Shown piece by piece: positions 7,141-15,199 of a DNA stretch of 64,000 bases. The stretch is from positions 248,001 to 312,000 of the forward strand of contig JAVJRK010000011.1 in the NCBI GenBank assembly GCA_040218445.1, given 5' to 3'. A program made the position numbers and the translations under genes. The notes under the pieces were generated by a model that was not told where the DNA came from, did not search any database, and was given only the letters and a program-made list of their open reading frames with translations. The stretch's first letter is position 1, and each line of letters starts with the position of its first letter. Source of the DNA: UBA1479 sp040218445 (lineage in GTDB: Bacteria > Pseudomonadota > Alphaproteobacteria > Rhodospirillales > Casp-alpha2).

Positions 7141-8622
7141 CTACCGCATGACAAACGGATTGGGGACTTCCGTCGCCATGGAAATCCACACCGACTTGGT
7201 CTGCAGATATTCGTCGATGGCCGCCTGCCCGCTTTCCCGGCCCAGACCCGACTGCTTATATCCGCCGAAGGGCGACATGTAGCTGACCGCCCGGTAGGTG
7301 TTGACCCAAACCGTACCGGCCTGCAGTTCCTGAGACATGATAAAGGCGCGGCGGATGCTTTCCGTCCACACCCCGGCGGCCAGGCCGTAGACCACGTCGT
7401 TGCCGACGGCCAATGCTTCTTCTTCATCCTCGAAGGGAATGACGGAAAGGACCGGGCCGAACACTTCTTCCTGGGCGATACGCATCTGGTTGTTGACGCC
7501 GGTGAAGATCGTGGGTTCGACGAACCAACCGTCGCCGCATTCGGGCCGCGTCGCCTTGCCGCCGCCCAATACGGCTTCCGCGCCCTCGCCCTTGGCGATG
7601 TCCATGTAGCCGAGGATTTTCTCGTACTGGGGCGGTGTGGTGACCGGGCCGACCTGAGTGTCCGGATCCATGGGGTCACCCATCTTGGCGGTCTTGGCCA
7701 GCGCCACCAGTTTGTCGACGAACTCGTTATGGATCGATTTCTGCACCAACAGGCGCGAACCGGCGATACAGGTCTGACCCGTGGCGGCAAAAATGCCCGA
7801 TATCACGCCCTTGACCGCGTTTTCCACGTTGCAGTCGTCGAACACGATGTTGGGCGACTTGCCGCCCAGTTCCAGCGATACCTTCTTGAACTGCAATGCC
7901 GCCGACGAATAGACGTGCTTGCCCGTGGCCGACCCGCCGGTGAAGGCGATCTTGGCGACATCGGGATGATTGACCAACGCCTCGCCCGCTTCCTTGCCGT
8001 AACCTGTTACGACATTGACCACGCCGTCGGGAAAGCCTGCTTCCTTGAACAATTCGACAAATTCCAACGCCGACGCCGATGTGAATTCGGACGGCTTGAT
8101 CACGGCGGTATTTCCGGCGGCCAGTGCCGGAGCCAATTTCCAGGCCGTGAGCATCAGCGGCGAATTCCACGGCGTGATCATGCCGACAACGCCAAGCGGT
8201 TCCTTGCGCGTGAAGTTGAAGGTATCCGGCTTGTCGATGGGGATGACCGCCCCCTCGATCTTGTCGGCCAGGCCGCCGAAGTAATGATACCACTGGGGCG
8301 CGTATTTGGTTTGCAGCCCCATTTCGGCGATCAGCTTGCCATTGTCCCGGACTTCCGTCGCCGCAAGGTCATCGGCCCGCTCCGCCATCAGATCGGCCAG
8401 CCGGCGCATCAGATGCCCGCGTTGGGTCGGTGTGGTCTTGCGCCATACGGGTGCGGCCGCCTTGGCGGCCTGGACGGCACGGTCGATATCTTCTGCGTTG
8501 CCGCGCGGAATTTCCGCCCAAGCCTTGCCCGTGTAAGGATTGGCGCTTTCGAACCATTCACCCGATGCCGGGTCGGCCTTCTTGCCGTCGATGGTCATTT
8601 GATAACGTTTGAGGGTCCCCAT
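7141..8622 (-). CDS. NAD(P)-dependent aldehyde dehydrogenase
   Basis: 493 residues, full length for the ALDH superfamily. Catalytic Cys285 is in GQTCIAGSR, general base Glu251 in ELGGK, and Asn153 in PWNSP. The cofactor loop FTGGSATGK (residues 227-235) is intact. The sequence is of the betaine-aldehyde/hydroxymuconic-semialdehyde-like group. Because a ComDE-like decarboxylase pair and a TctABC importer lie upstream on the same strand, it may oxidise the aldehyde that pair releases; sulfoacetaldehyde from ComDE is another candidate. A 127-base gap separates it from the histidine kinase gene. Confidence 0.85.
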   Translation of the reverse strand: MGTLKRYQMTIDGKKADPASGEWFESANPYTGKAWAEIPRGNAEDIDRAVQAAKAAAPVWRKTTPTQRGHLMRRLADLMAERADDLAATEVRDNGKLIAEMGLQTKYAPQWYHYFGGLADKIEGAVIPIDKPDTFNFTRKEPLGVVGMITPWNSPLMLTAWKLAPALAAGNTAVIKPSEFTSASALEFVELFKEAGFPDGVVNVVTGYGKEAGEALVNHPDVAKIAFTGGSATGKHVYSSAALQFKKVSLELGGKSPNIVFDDCNVENAVKGVISGIFAATGQTCIAGSRLLVQKSIHNEFVDKLVALAKTAKMGDPMDPDTQVGPVTTPPQYEKILGYMDIAKGEGAEAVLGGGKATRPECGDGWFVEPTIFTGVNNQMRIAQEEVFGPVLSVIPFEDEEEALAVGNDVVYGLAAGVWTESIRRAFIMSQELQAGTVWVNTYRAVSYMSPFGGYKQSGLGRESGQAAIDEYLQTKSVWISMATEVPNPFVMR

Positions 8623-8749
8623 AGTCGTCTCCTGCTAGATCGAATTTGCAGCGATCCTATCAGGCAGGAAGCAAAATCCAATAGAGCCAACATCGGCTGC
8701 GTGGCCGCGCCACGAAACCGGTCACGGGGCGCACCGGGGAAATGAAGAC

Positions 8750-9793
8750 CTAACAGGCGATTTTAAGAGGTTCGGGTTCCTGTGCGGCGATGCGTGATGG
8801 CGGAATCTCCAGAATGACCCGAAAACCACAACCGGCACCGGACTTGATCGTGAAATCGCACCCATGTGCTTCGGCGATCTTCTTGACGATCCACAGGCCC
8901 AAACCGGCACTGTCGGTATAGGTATCCGGGTTATCGTTCATCCGTGCATACCTTTCCGCCGCATTCGCCAAATGATTGGTCGTCAGACCGACCCCGTTGT
9001 CATAGACCGTCAAGTATATGGAACTTCCCGGCCCCGGGCAGAGCACATGGATGCCGACATCGGCGTCTTTTCCGGCATATTTCATCGCGTTCGTCAAAAG
9101 GTTGGTGACATAGCGGCGGAACAAGGTCTGATCGAAAACAACGTCTACCGACGGAACATTTCCCGAAACGGCAACCGTCTGATTTCCACCCTGCCAGCCG
9201 GTGATCAACTTGCTGCAGAACTGCAGTTCGTTCATCAAATCAAGGCGCTCTTCGCGAAGGATCAGTTGGTCTTCGGATTTGAGCCGGGAAATATCCAGAA
9301 TTTGCGAGATGGTCAGGTCAAGCATGTATGACGCCCGATTGATGTCTTCGGCGTATTCGGCATATTTCTCGTGCCCCATGGGGCCAAAGGCCTCAGCACG
9401 CATCATTTCGGAAAATCCCATGATGCTGTTGACCGGGGTTTTCAGGTCATGGCTCATCGCCGCGAAAAACCCGTCGCGAGCGGCCAATGCCTCGCGCAAT
9501 TCGTATTCAACCTCCAAGCGGTTTTGGTTTTCCGTCTTCAACTGAGCGATCAGATTCTGGTTTATGCGGACCTGCCCGAACAACAGGGCAAACACATAAA
9601 TCACCAGCGAAACAGCGATCACCGGCACTCCGTCCAGTTCCCAATTTTCATGGGCATCGGCAAACTGGTACCACTGTTCCATCGAATCCAAGTCGGCGGC
9701 CAACAGGTGGGTCAGAATCACCACCAGGATACCGCCGACAACGGCGAGAATACGGTTATTGGTTTTGACTCTCATATGAACAACGCTGCCCAT
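8750..9793 (-). CDS. Membrane sensor histidine kinase (orphan)
   Basis: About 347 residues. Two transmembrane segments (residues about 14-33 and 56-74) flank a short periplasmic loop of about 22 residues, too small for a classical ligand domain. A coiled linker then leads to HisKA with phospho-acceptor His115 (MSHDLKTPVNS). The HATPase domain has its N box (NLLTNAMKYA), G1 (YDNGVGL) and G2 (GLGLWIVKKI). No receiver gene is adjacent. The start is uncertain: ATG 9793, ATG 9775 and a GTG at 9805 are all in frame with weak ribosome-binding sites. It could feed the Hpt/receiver proteins near 17 kb, but nothing in sequence proves it. Confidence 0.85.
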   Translation of the reverse strand: MGSVVHMRVKTNNRILAVVGGILVVILTHLLAADLDSMEQWYQFADAHENWELDGVPVIAVSLVIYVFALLFGQVRINQNLIAQLKTENQNRLEVEYELREALAARDGFFAAMSHDLKTPVNSIMGFSEMMRAEAFGPMGHEKYAEYAEDINRASYMLDLTISQILDISRLKSEDQLILREERLDLMNELQFCSKLITGWQGGNQTVAVSGNVPSVDVVFDQTLFRRYVTNLLTNAMKYAGKDADVGIHVLCPGPGSSIYLTVYDNGVGLTTNHLANAAERYARMNDNPDTYTDSAGLGLWIVKKIAEAHGCDFTIKSGAGCGFRVILEIPPSRIAAQEPEPLKIAC

Positions 9794-9898
9794 TTTGAAT
9801 GACACAATGCCATGAACGCATACCGTGCGTTCGGCAGGTCACACAAAGCAACATGCATGCCAGAAGAACTCTAAATGGACGAGACCTGTACTTAAGGC

Positions 9899-10315
9899 TT
9901 AGACCATTGCCGAAAGGACGTCCTCTTTCGACGCGAATTCGCGGGTCAGGCAATAGGTCTTGGCGATGATCTTCCATTTGCCGTCGATGCGAATGCAGGC
10001 CAAAAGGTCTGTGAAATCGCGCTTTCCGACCAGAACCTCGACCTTTACGTTGGCCGTGTCGGGCCCGGCGAAATCAATGGAAACGATACGTTCCTTGCGG
10101 GGAAATCCGGCGGCTTCGGGGGCGCCGCGGCTTTTCACCACATCCGCGAACTCGGCCATGGTCCAATGGACTCGCTCGCCGCCTACGTCGGCCGCGTTCA
10201 TGCGCGCATCGGGATGGAACGCCTTTTTGAACAGAAGGTCCAAGTCACCCTTATAGAGGCCATCAAGATAGGCCTGAATGCAGGCCGTCACGCCTTCGAT
10301 GTCGTTGCTGCTCAT
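9899..10315 (-). CDS. SnoaL/NTF2-like nuclear-transport-factor-2 fold protein
   Basis: 138 residues matching the putative lumazine-binding/NTF2-like family: an N-terminal helix (ACIQAYLDGLYKGD), FHPDARM, then a beta-sheet ending RIDGKWKIIAKTY. Such proteins bind or isomerise small hydrophobic molecules, and many have no known substrate. The ATG at 10315 is chosen because GGAAGGA lies just upstream; an earlier ATG at 10330 is in frame. It lies downstream of the split decarboxylase genes on the same strand, beyond a REP-like repeat. Confidence 0.75.
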   Translation of the reverse strand: MSSNDIEGVTACIQAYLDGLYKGDLDLLFKKAFHPDARMNAADVGGERVHWTMAEFADVVKSRGAPEAAGFPRKERIVSIDFAGPDTANVKVEVLVGKRDFTDLLACIRIDGKWKIIAKTYCLTREFASKEDVLSAMV

Positions 10316-10339
10316 GCCCGGTCCTTCCATATTCAGACA

Positions 10340-10404
10340 CGTCCCTCCCGCAAAGGCGGGGGACCAAAAGCACATTCTGGATTCCCGCTTACGCGGGAAT
10401 GACG
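10340..10404. repeat. REP-like double-hairpin intergenic repeat, copy 2
   Basis: Same plan as the element at 521: a CGTC start, a first hairpin around CCCGCAAAGGCGGG, a TCTGGATTCCCGC linker and a second hairpin TTCCCGCTTACGCGGGAA ending TGACG. The second hairpin and its TCTGGATTCCCGC lead are nearly identical to copy 1, while the first arm and spacer have diverged. Confidence 0.72.
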
Positions 10405-10422
10405 ATTAAAAACAACGACAGC

Positions 10423-11031
10423 CTAAAGCAGGCTGTCCGGCCCCAACAGCTTTTCCCGGAACCGGTTCTTCAGATGCACACCGTCCTTGGTCGGCAGGAT
10501 GAAGGGCAGGTTCTCGGTCTTGACCTTGATATCGACGAACACGGGGCCCTTGGCTTCCTTGATGATGGGAAGGGCCGTTTGTAATTCAGCCTCGGTCCTG
10601 ACCTGTTCCGCCACCGGGAAACCGCAAGCCTTGGCCACGGCGACCAGGTCGACAGGCCCCGCCGTATGGGTCGCCTGCATGCCCGTTTCGCCGTAACGTT
10701 CATTGTCGAACACCACGATGGCCAGATTCTCGGGCGCTTGGGCCGCAATGGTCGCGAACGATCCCATGGCCATCAGCATCTCGCCGTCACCGGTCATGAC
10801 CATGACGCGTTTTTCGGGCTGGGCCACGGCAAGGCCCAGGCCCATGGTGGCGGCCCCGCCCATTGCCCCCCACAAGGGAAAAGTCAGCGGATGATCACCG
10901 GCAGCCGTCGCATCCCAGTTGGGCGAGCCCAGTCCGGTCACGACCAAAAAGTCATCATCACGGTCGGCCAGCAGGGTCTTGGCAACCTCGCGGCGGAGGA
11001 GTTCGTAATTATCGGCGCGTTGTACGTCCAT
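10423..11031 (-). CDS. TPP-binding subunit of a second ComE-like 2-oxoacid decarboxylase
   Basis: 202 residues forming the C-terminal half of a split TPP enzyme. The GDGE motif (81-84) pairs with Asn110 in DNERYGETG, equivalent to the ComE cofactor loop. Sequence identity with the comE product at 2704 is clearly only partial: the loop reads NERYGETG rather than NGSYGSTG and the C-terminus is longer. It probably decarboxylates a different 2-oxo acid such as sulfopyruvate, phosphonopyruvate or a carboxylated relative. The start codon lies 16 bases after the stop of its partner. The TctABC transporter genes follow immediately upstream. Confidence 0.8.
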   Translation of the reverse strand: MDVQRADNYELLRREVAKTLLADRDDDFLVVTGLGSPNWDATAAGDHPLTFPLWGAMGGAATMGLGLAVAQPEKRVMVMTGDGEMLMAMGSFATIAAQAPENLAIVVFDNERYGETGMQATHTAGPVDLVAVAKACGFPVAEQVRTEAELQTALPIIKEAKGPVFVDIKVKTENLPFILPTKDGVHLKNRFREKLLGPDSLL

Positions 11032-11047
11032 GTCTTTTCTCCCTGCC

Positions 11048-11569
11048 CTATTTGCCAAAGGTCTTCACGGGCATGAGCTTCTGATTGAGAAGCACCGCCG
11101 ACATATCGGGCCAGCCGTAAGCATGCTCGCCGGCCGAACGCACGGTCTCGCCGACCGCGTCCGGGTCATCGACCTCGGTGACCGCGACCCCCATGGCTTC
11201 CAGGGTCGGGCGGGTGCCCTCACCCATGGGTTTCTGCCAGGGATTGAATTCACGCCATTGTGCCCGCATGGAAACGATCATCAACAGCGGAAAGCGGCAG
11301 GTGTTCGGCAGCGACAGCATGTTGATGCAGTTGCCCACGCCCGATGACTGGATCAGCATCACGGCACGCTCGCCGCCCAGCCAGGCGCCGGCGGCAAGAG
11401 ACACGCCCTCTTCTTCCGTCGTCAATGGGATGCAACGCATGGCGTTGTCGGCTTCGCACATCTTCAGAAGGCGGGCATGTCCAGCGTCGGGCACATAGGC
11501 GACCTGACGCACGTCCAGATCCTTGAGGACGTCGTAGATATCCGGCGCCCAGGCATAATTCTCGGTCAT
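11048..11569 (-). CDS. Pyrimidine-binding subunit of a second ComD-like 2-oxoacid decarboxylase
   Basis: 173 residues, the N-terminal half matching the gene just downstream. Family marks are VAYVPDAGH (about 23-31), LTTEEEGVSLAAGA with the activating Glu at 52-54, and LIQSSGVGN. In the true ComD at 3270 the equivalent of YVPDAGH is TVPCKQL, so the substrate pocket probably differs. It is a paralogue of comD, 7.3 kb away and on the same strand. A 105-base gap separates it from the TctA permease gene. Confidence 0.78.
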   Translation of the reverse strand: MTENYAWAPDIYDVLKDLDVRQVAYVPDAGHARLLKMCEADNAMRCIPLTTEEEGVSLAAGAWLGGERAVMLIQSSGVGNCINMLSLPNTCRFPLLMIVSMRAQWREFNPWQKPMGEGTRPTLEAMGVAVTEVDDPDAVGETVRSAGEHAYGWPDMSAVLLNQKLMPVKTFGK

Positions 11570-11674
11570 GGTTCGGCTTTTCGTCCGTTGAGAGGTCATC
11601 GACTTTAAAAACGATGCTTACCGCCGCCAAATGAAATTATCTGGCGGACGTGTTGAGATTTCCTATCGCCGGCA

Positions 11675-13354
11675 TCAGCCTTCCTTGATTTCGTGACCGT
11701 CATAGGCGTCGAGCGCCCAGCCCGATTTCCAGCGTTTGTAGAGCACCCAGGCCCCACCAGCGACCACGACACAGGCAATCACCGGGCGCGGAATGCCGCC
11801 CATCATGAACAGCGGCACCGACATGGCGAAGCAGGCCACGGGCAGATAGAACAGCGTCCATTTCTTCTTGCTGCGTTGCGCCTGGAACCAGGGGAACGCG
11901 GCCGAGAACAGGGCGATGATCAGGAAGAACAGCGACCACGGGCGGGTCAGGAAGTGGGTCAAATCCGTATCAATGGCCATGGCGCGGGCAAGGTTCAGTT
12001 CCGCGATATTGCCCAGCACGACACCCAGGATCATCGGCGCCAGGGGGAACCCGAAATGGCGCATCAGGAAACCCAGGATACCGAACCACAGCAGCGTCCA
12101 CAGATCGTGGTCGACATTGTTCAGGGCGAACACCCCGATCCCGCAGAAGCCCAGAATGACCCCGGCCAGCACATACATGCGTACCCGCGTAACCAACACG
12201 AACACCCGCAGCATGCCCGATTGCAGCAGCAACATGATGCAGGTCGCCAGAAAGAAGGCGATGAAAATCGAATAGGCCAGCACGGGCTGTTCGGAAATGA
12301 AAGTCGGGCTCGGCACCACGTCGTGGATCAGCAATGCCCCCAGCATGACCGCCGCCGTGACGTCGCCGGGAATACCCAACGCCATCATGGTGATCAGCGC
12401 CCCGCCTTCGACCGCGTTGTTGGAGCTTTCCGGCGCCATGATGCCCTCGGGCGTGCCGGTGCCGAATTTTTCCGGCTTCTTCGATGCCTTCTTGGCCTGG
12501 TCATAGGCCAGGATGTTGGCGACCGATCCGCCCGCCCCCGGCAGGATGCCCGTAAAGGTGCCGATCAGGGCGGAGCGTATGATCACGATCCAATTCTTGA
12601 AGATCACCTTAAGCGCTTCGATGTGTTCGATGCGCGCCTTGATCGTGCCTTTCTCGGACAACGAAGTCCGGGCGCTTTTCGGGTCGCGCACATCGTTCAG
12701 CAACTGAGAGAAAGCGAACAGACCGATCAGCACCGCGATAAAATCGAAACCGGACAGTAGAATTTCCGATCCGAAATCGAACCGCGCCATGCCGACGGCT
12801 TCGTCTTCACCGACGGTCCGGACCAGCAAGCCAAGCGCCCCCGCGATCAGGCCCTTGACGATGTCCTTGCCGGCAAGGCTGGCGGTAATGGTCAGCGCGA
12901 ACATGACCAGCATGAAGTAATCCCAGGGCTGGAATTCCAACCCCACACGCGCCAGCTGCGGCGCCAAAGTGACCAGCAGAACGGCGCTGATCATCCCGCC
13001 GAAGAACGACGACCACACCCCCAGGCCCAGCGCAAGGCCCGGCTTGCCCTTTCGGGCCATGGGAAAACCGTCGAAGGTTGTCGCCACGGATGACGGTGTG
13101 CCGGGAATGCCCGTGAGAATCCCCGCCATCAGGCCGCCCGACAACCCGCCGACCAGAACACTGACCATGGTGGCCAAGCCCTGTTCCGGCGGCATGGAGA
13201 ACGTGAACGGCAGCGTCAGCACCACCGCCATGGCAATGGTGAAGCCGGGGATGGCGCCAGCGATCAGTCCGCCGGCAACGCCGACGAACATAAGAATGAT
13301 TGTCTTGAGGTGCAGAATATGGCCGAAGGCGTCGGCGACATTTTCCAAAATCAT
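11675..13354 (-). CDS. tctA: TctA-family large permease of a tripartite tricarboxylate transporter
   Basis: 559 residues with about 12-14 hydrophobic segments. It has the duplicated TctA signatures: LIAGAIPGFTIAMA near residue 30, GILPGAGGSVANILAYDQA near 265, and APESSNNAVEGGALI near 310. TctA is the sodium-coupled large membrane subunit that imports an organic anion delivered by TctC. It is about 50 residues longer than most TctA proteins, with an extra C-terminal membrane segment and a polar tail. The gene order tctC-tctB-tctA, followed by the split decarboxylase, is operon-like (15-base gap to tctB). Confidence 0.9.
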   Translation of the reverse strand: MILENVADAFGHILHLKTIILMFVGVAGGLIAGAIPGFTIAMAVVLTLPFTFSMPPEQGLATMVSVLVGGLSGGLMAGILTGIPGTPSSVATTFDGFPMARKGKPGLALGLGVWSSFFGGMISAVLLVTLAPQLARVGLEFQPWDYFMLVMFALTITASLAGKDIVKGLIAGALGLLVRTVGEDEAVGMARFDFGSEILLSGFDFIAVLIGLFAFSQLLNDVRDPKSARTSLSEKGTIKARIEHIEALKVIFKNWIVIIRSALIGTFTGILPGAGGSVANILAYDQAKKASKKPEKFGTGTPEGIMAPESSNNAVEGGALITMMALGIPGDVTAAVMLGALLIHDVVPSPTFISEQPVLAYSIFIAFFLATCIMLLLQSGMLRVFVLVTRVRMYVLAGVILGFCGIGVFALNNVDHDLWTLLWFGILGFLMRHFGFPLAPMILGVVLGNIAELNLARAMAIDTDLTHFLTRPWSLFFLIIALFSAAFPWFQAQRSKKKWTLFYLPVACFAMSVPLFMMGGIPRPVIACVVVAGGAWVLYKRWKSGWALDAYDGHEIKEG

Positions 13355-13369
13355 GTGTCTTCCCGCCCC

Positions 13370-13864
13370 TTAAATACCGGTCAATTCGCCCGAAGGCAGA
13401 AGCACGTTCAGCCCATAAGTGAACAATGACCACATGCCGCCGACGCTGATGACCGCGACCGCCGCATGCAGGGACAACTGCCGGGGCGACCATCCGCCGA
13501 GTGCCGACAGCAAAAAGAACACGAACAGCATCCCTGAAATCAACATGCCGAGATACGGCAGCACCGCCAGGTATCCGCCAAAAAGGACAAAACAAATAAT
13601 CGGGTTCCGCCAATAGGAAACCCACCCGCCAACCGTCGACGGCTCGCCCGCATTGGCATCGGGCTCATCCGGCCCCCGCCGCAAGGATTGAACCAGATAG
13701 ATCAAGGTCAGGATGGTGAAAAACGTTAAAATGACACGCGGCCAGACGCTCGGTGCCAGGACGCCATAGTCCGGCTCGCGGATATCGAAACTGGCCCAAA
13801 ACATCACGCCGCTAAACAGCAGCAGAAAAACGGCGACGTAAACGTCACGGTTCAGTCGACCCAT
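13370..13864 (-). CDS. tctB: TctB-family small permease
   Basis: 164 residues with four predicted transmembrane helices (about residues 8-24, 42-60, 92-125, 132-152), the usual TctB topology. It is sandwiched between tctC and tctA. The start MGRLNRDVY is chosen as the family-typical beginning; an ATG four codons upstream is also in frame. TctB stabilises the TctA complex. A strong hairpin precedes the gene. Confidence 0.85.
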   Translation of the reverse strand: MGRLNRDVYVAVFLLLFSGVMFWASFDIREPDYGVLAPSVWPRVILTFFTILTLIYLVQSLRRGPDEPDANAGEPSTVGGWVSYWRNPIICFVLFGGYLAVLPYLGMLISGMLFVFFLLSALGGWSPRQLSLHAAVAVISVGGMWSLFTYGLNVLLPSGELTGI

Positions 13865-13909
13865 GGATGCCCCCAATTCGTCGGATATTGAAGTGCGCCA
13901 AACGGTCGA

Positions 13910-13935
13910 GGGCGGCCCACACGTGCGGGCCGCCC
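13910..13935. terminator. Intercistronic hairpin between tctC and tctB
   Basis: A perfect 9-bp stem GGGCGGCCC/GGGCCGCCC with an 8-base loop, 17 bases after the tctC stop. There is no T-run on the minus strand, so it more likely protects the upstream tctC message (binding-protein excess) than ends transcription. Confidence 0.55.
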
Positions 13936-13951
13936 CCTTAACCGAATGGGC

Positions 13952-14929
13952 TTACTTGCCCTTGTACATGCCGATCTTGATGGCGACCTTCTTATAATCA
14001 TTGAAGGTCTTCTCGGCCCATTTGCGATAGTCGCCGGGGCCGACCCAGGCCACATCCGTGCCCTTGGCATCCATCTGCTTTTTCAAGGCTTCGTCTTCGG
14101 CCGCCTTCTTGAACACCGTCGACCAATGATCGACGATATCCTTGGGCGTGCCCTTCGGCGCGACGATGCCGCGTTTCAGGGCGAATTCCATGTCAACGCC
14201 CAGTTCCTTCAGCGTCGGCAGGTCCGGCAGATGCTTGGAGCGCTCGTTGGCGGCAATGGCGAATGCCTTCAGATCACCGCCTTCGATGTACTTTTTGCCC
14301 GAAGCAATGTTGATCGTGCCCAATTGGATCGAGCCAGACAGAAGTGCCGTCATCCGTTCGCGCGTGCCGTCGAAAGGCACATACTTGAACTTCATGCCCG
14401 TCAGGTCTTCGAGCAGCAGCCACATGAACTGGCTGGTCGAACCGAAGGTCGCACCTGCCGGAATTGTATCCGGCGCAGCCAGCGCGGCTTTCTTGAATTC
14501 CGCGAAATCCTTCCATGGAACCTTGCCCGACGCGCCGACGATGTCCGGCGTCGAGGTCAACAGTGCGACCGTTTCAAAGTTGTCGTACTGGAACGGAATG
14601 CGGCCATTCAAAAAACTGGTGATGGCGCTTTGGTGGATGGCGAACAGCGTACAGCCGTCGGGCTTGGACTTGGCTGCTTCCTTCGCCCCTTTGTTACCGC
14701 CCTGGCCGGGAACGGTCACGACCTGAATACGGGGCTTGGCGCCCTGTTCGTTCACGATCTTCTCGAAAATATTGAAGATGATCGCGGTGCCGCCGCCCGG
14801 CTTCCACGGCACAATCAACTTTGCGGTATCGCAAGTGAAGTTCGGCGCGGCCTGCGCCGGTTGGGCGCCCGCCAGTCCAAACCCGAAAGCAGCCGCAGCA
14901 ACGGCAGCGACGGAAATCGTTTTCTTCAT
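13952..14929 (-). CDS. tctC: TctC-family periplasmic substrate-binding protein
   Basis: 325 residues. A Sec signal peptide (MKKTISVAAVAAAAFGFGLA, cleavage probably after QAA near residue 28) is followed by the Bug/TctC fold: LIVPWKPGGGT, TVPGQGGNKGAKEAA, FAIHQSAITSF and YVPFDGTRERMTALLSG. TctC proteins bind carboxylates such as citrate, tricarballylate, terephthalate or sulfolactate-type anions. It is the first gene of the transporter operon, and its gene product should be in excess over the permeases. It faces a divergent gamma-glutamyltransferase-family gene over a 270-base region. Confidence 0.9.
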   Translation of the reverse strand: MKKTISVAAVAAAAFGFGLAGAQPAQAAPNFTCDTAKLIVPWKPGGGTAIIFNIFEKIVNEQGAKPRIQVVTVPGQGGNKGAKEAAKSKPDGCTLFAIHQSAITSFLNGRIPFQYDNFETVALLTSTPDIVGASGKVPWKDFAEFKKAALAAPDTIPAGATFGSTSQFMWLLLEDLTGMKFKYVPFDGTRERMTALLSGSIQLGTINIASGKKYIEGGDLKAFAIAANERSKHLPDLPTLKELGVDMEFALKRGIVAPKGTPKDIVDHWSTVFKKAAEDEALKKQMDAKGTDVAWVGPGDYRKWAEKTFNDYKKVAIKIGMYKGK

Positions 14930-15061
14930 TTATTTTCTCCCTGGTGGTTTGATTTCGGCGCATCGACCTTGCTGCGCCGGAAAGCAGGAAGCCTAACGGA
15001 TGCGCCAATTCGATGCCAGAGCCAACCTGTGTATCCGCAACGGACAATTCACCAAAAACGA

Positions 15062-15091
15062 TGGCGCCAGTTTTGGAAAACAATGGCACCA
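15062..15091. promoter_or_regulatory. Direct repeat of a TGGCRCCA half-palindrome (candidate operator)
   Basis: ATGGCGCCAG (15061-15070) and ATGGCACCAG (15083-15092) are spaced 22 bases apart, two helical turns, so a dimeric regulator could bind both on one face. They lie between tctC and the GGT-family gene. The downstream copy overlaps a sigma-54-like promoter. Confidence 0.4.
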
Positions 15092-15098
15092 GGCATGC
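15084..15098 (+). promoter_or_regulatory. Sigma-54-like promoter upstream of the GGT-family gene
   Basis: TGGCAC (-24) and ATGC (-12) have the GG-N10-GC spacing required by sigma-54; the -12 element has A instead of the preferred T. It would give a leader of about 90 bases to the ATG at 15200. It is weaker than the 17062 site. Confidence 0.35.
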
Positions 15099-15199
15099 CT
15101 TTGAGTTGCGGCGGGAAAAGGAAGGGGATAGTTAAGAAGGCAGGTTTCGAAGACATTTCGCGCCACACTTCTATCACTTACACAAAAGGTCTATTCATC

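Noticed and set aside
7090..8745. Plus-strand open frame of 551 codons
   Set aside because: It is the antisense of the aldehyde dehydrogenase gene; the protein has no recognised domains, and the opposite strand has all catalytic motifs.
13946..15199. Upstream extension of the GGT-family gene (about 418 codons)
   Set aside because: It is antisense to tctC and has no similarity to GGT proteins; the family begins at the ATG at 15200.
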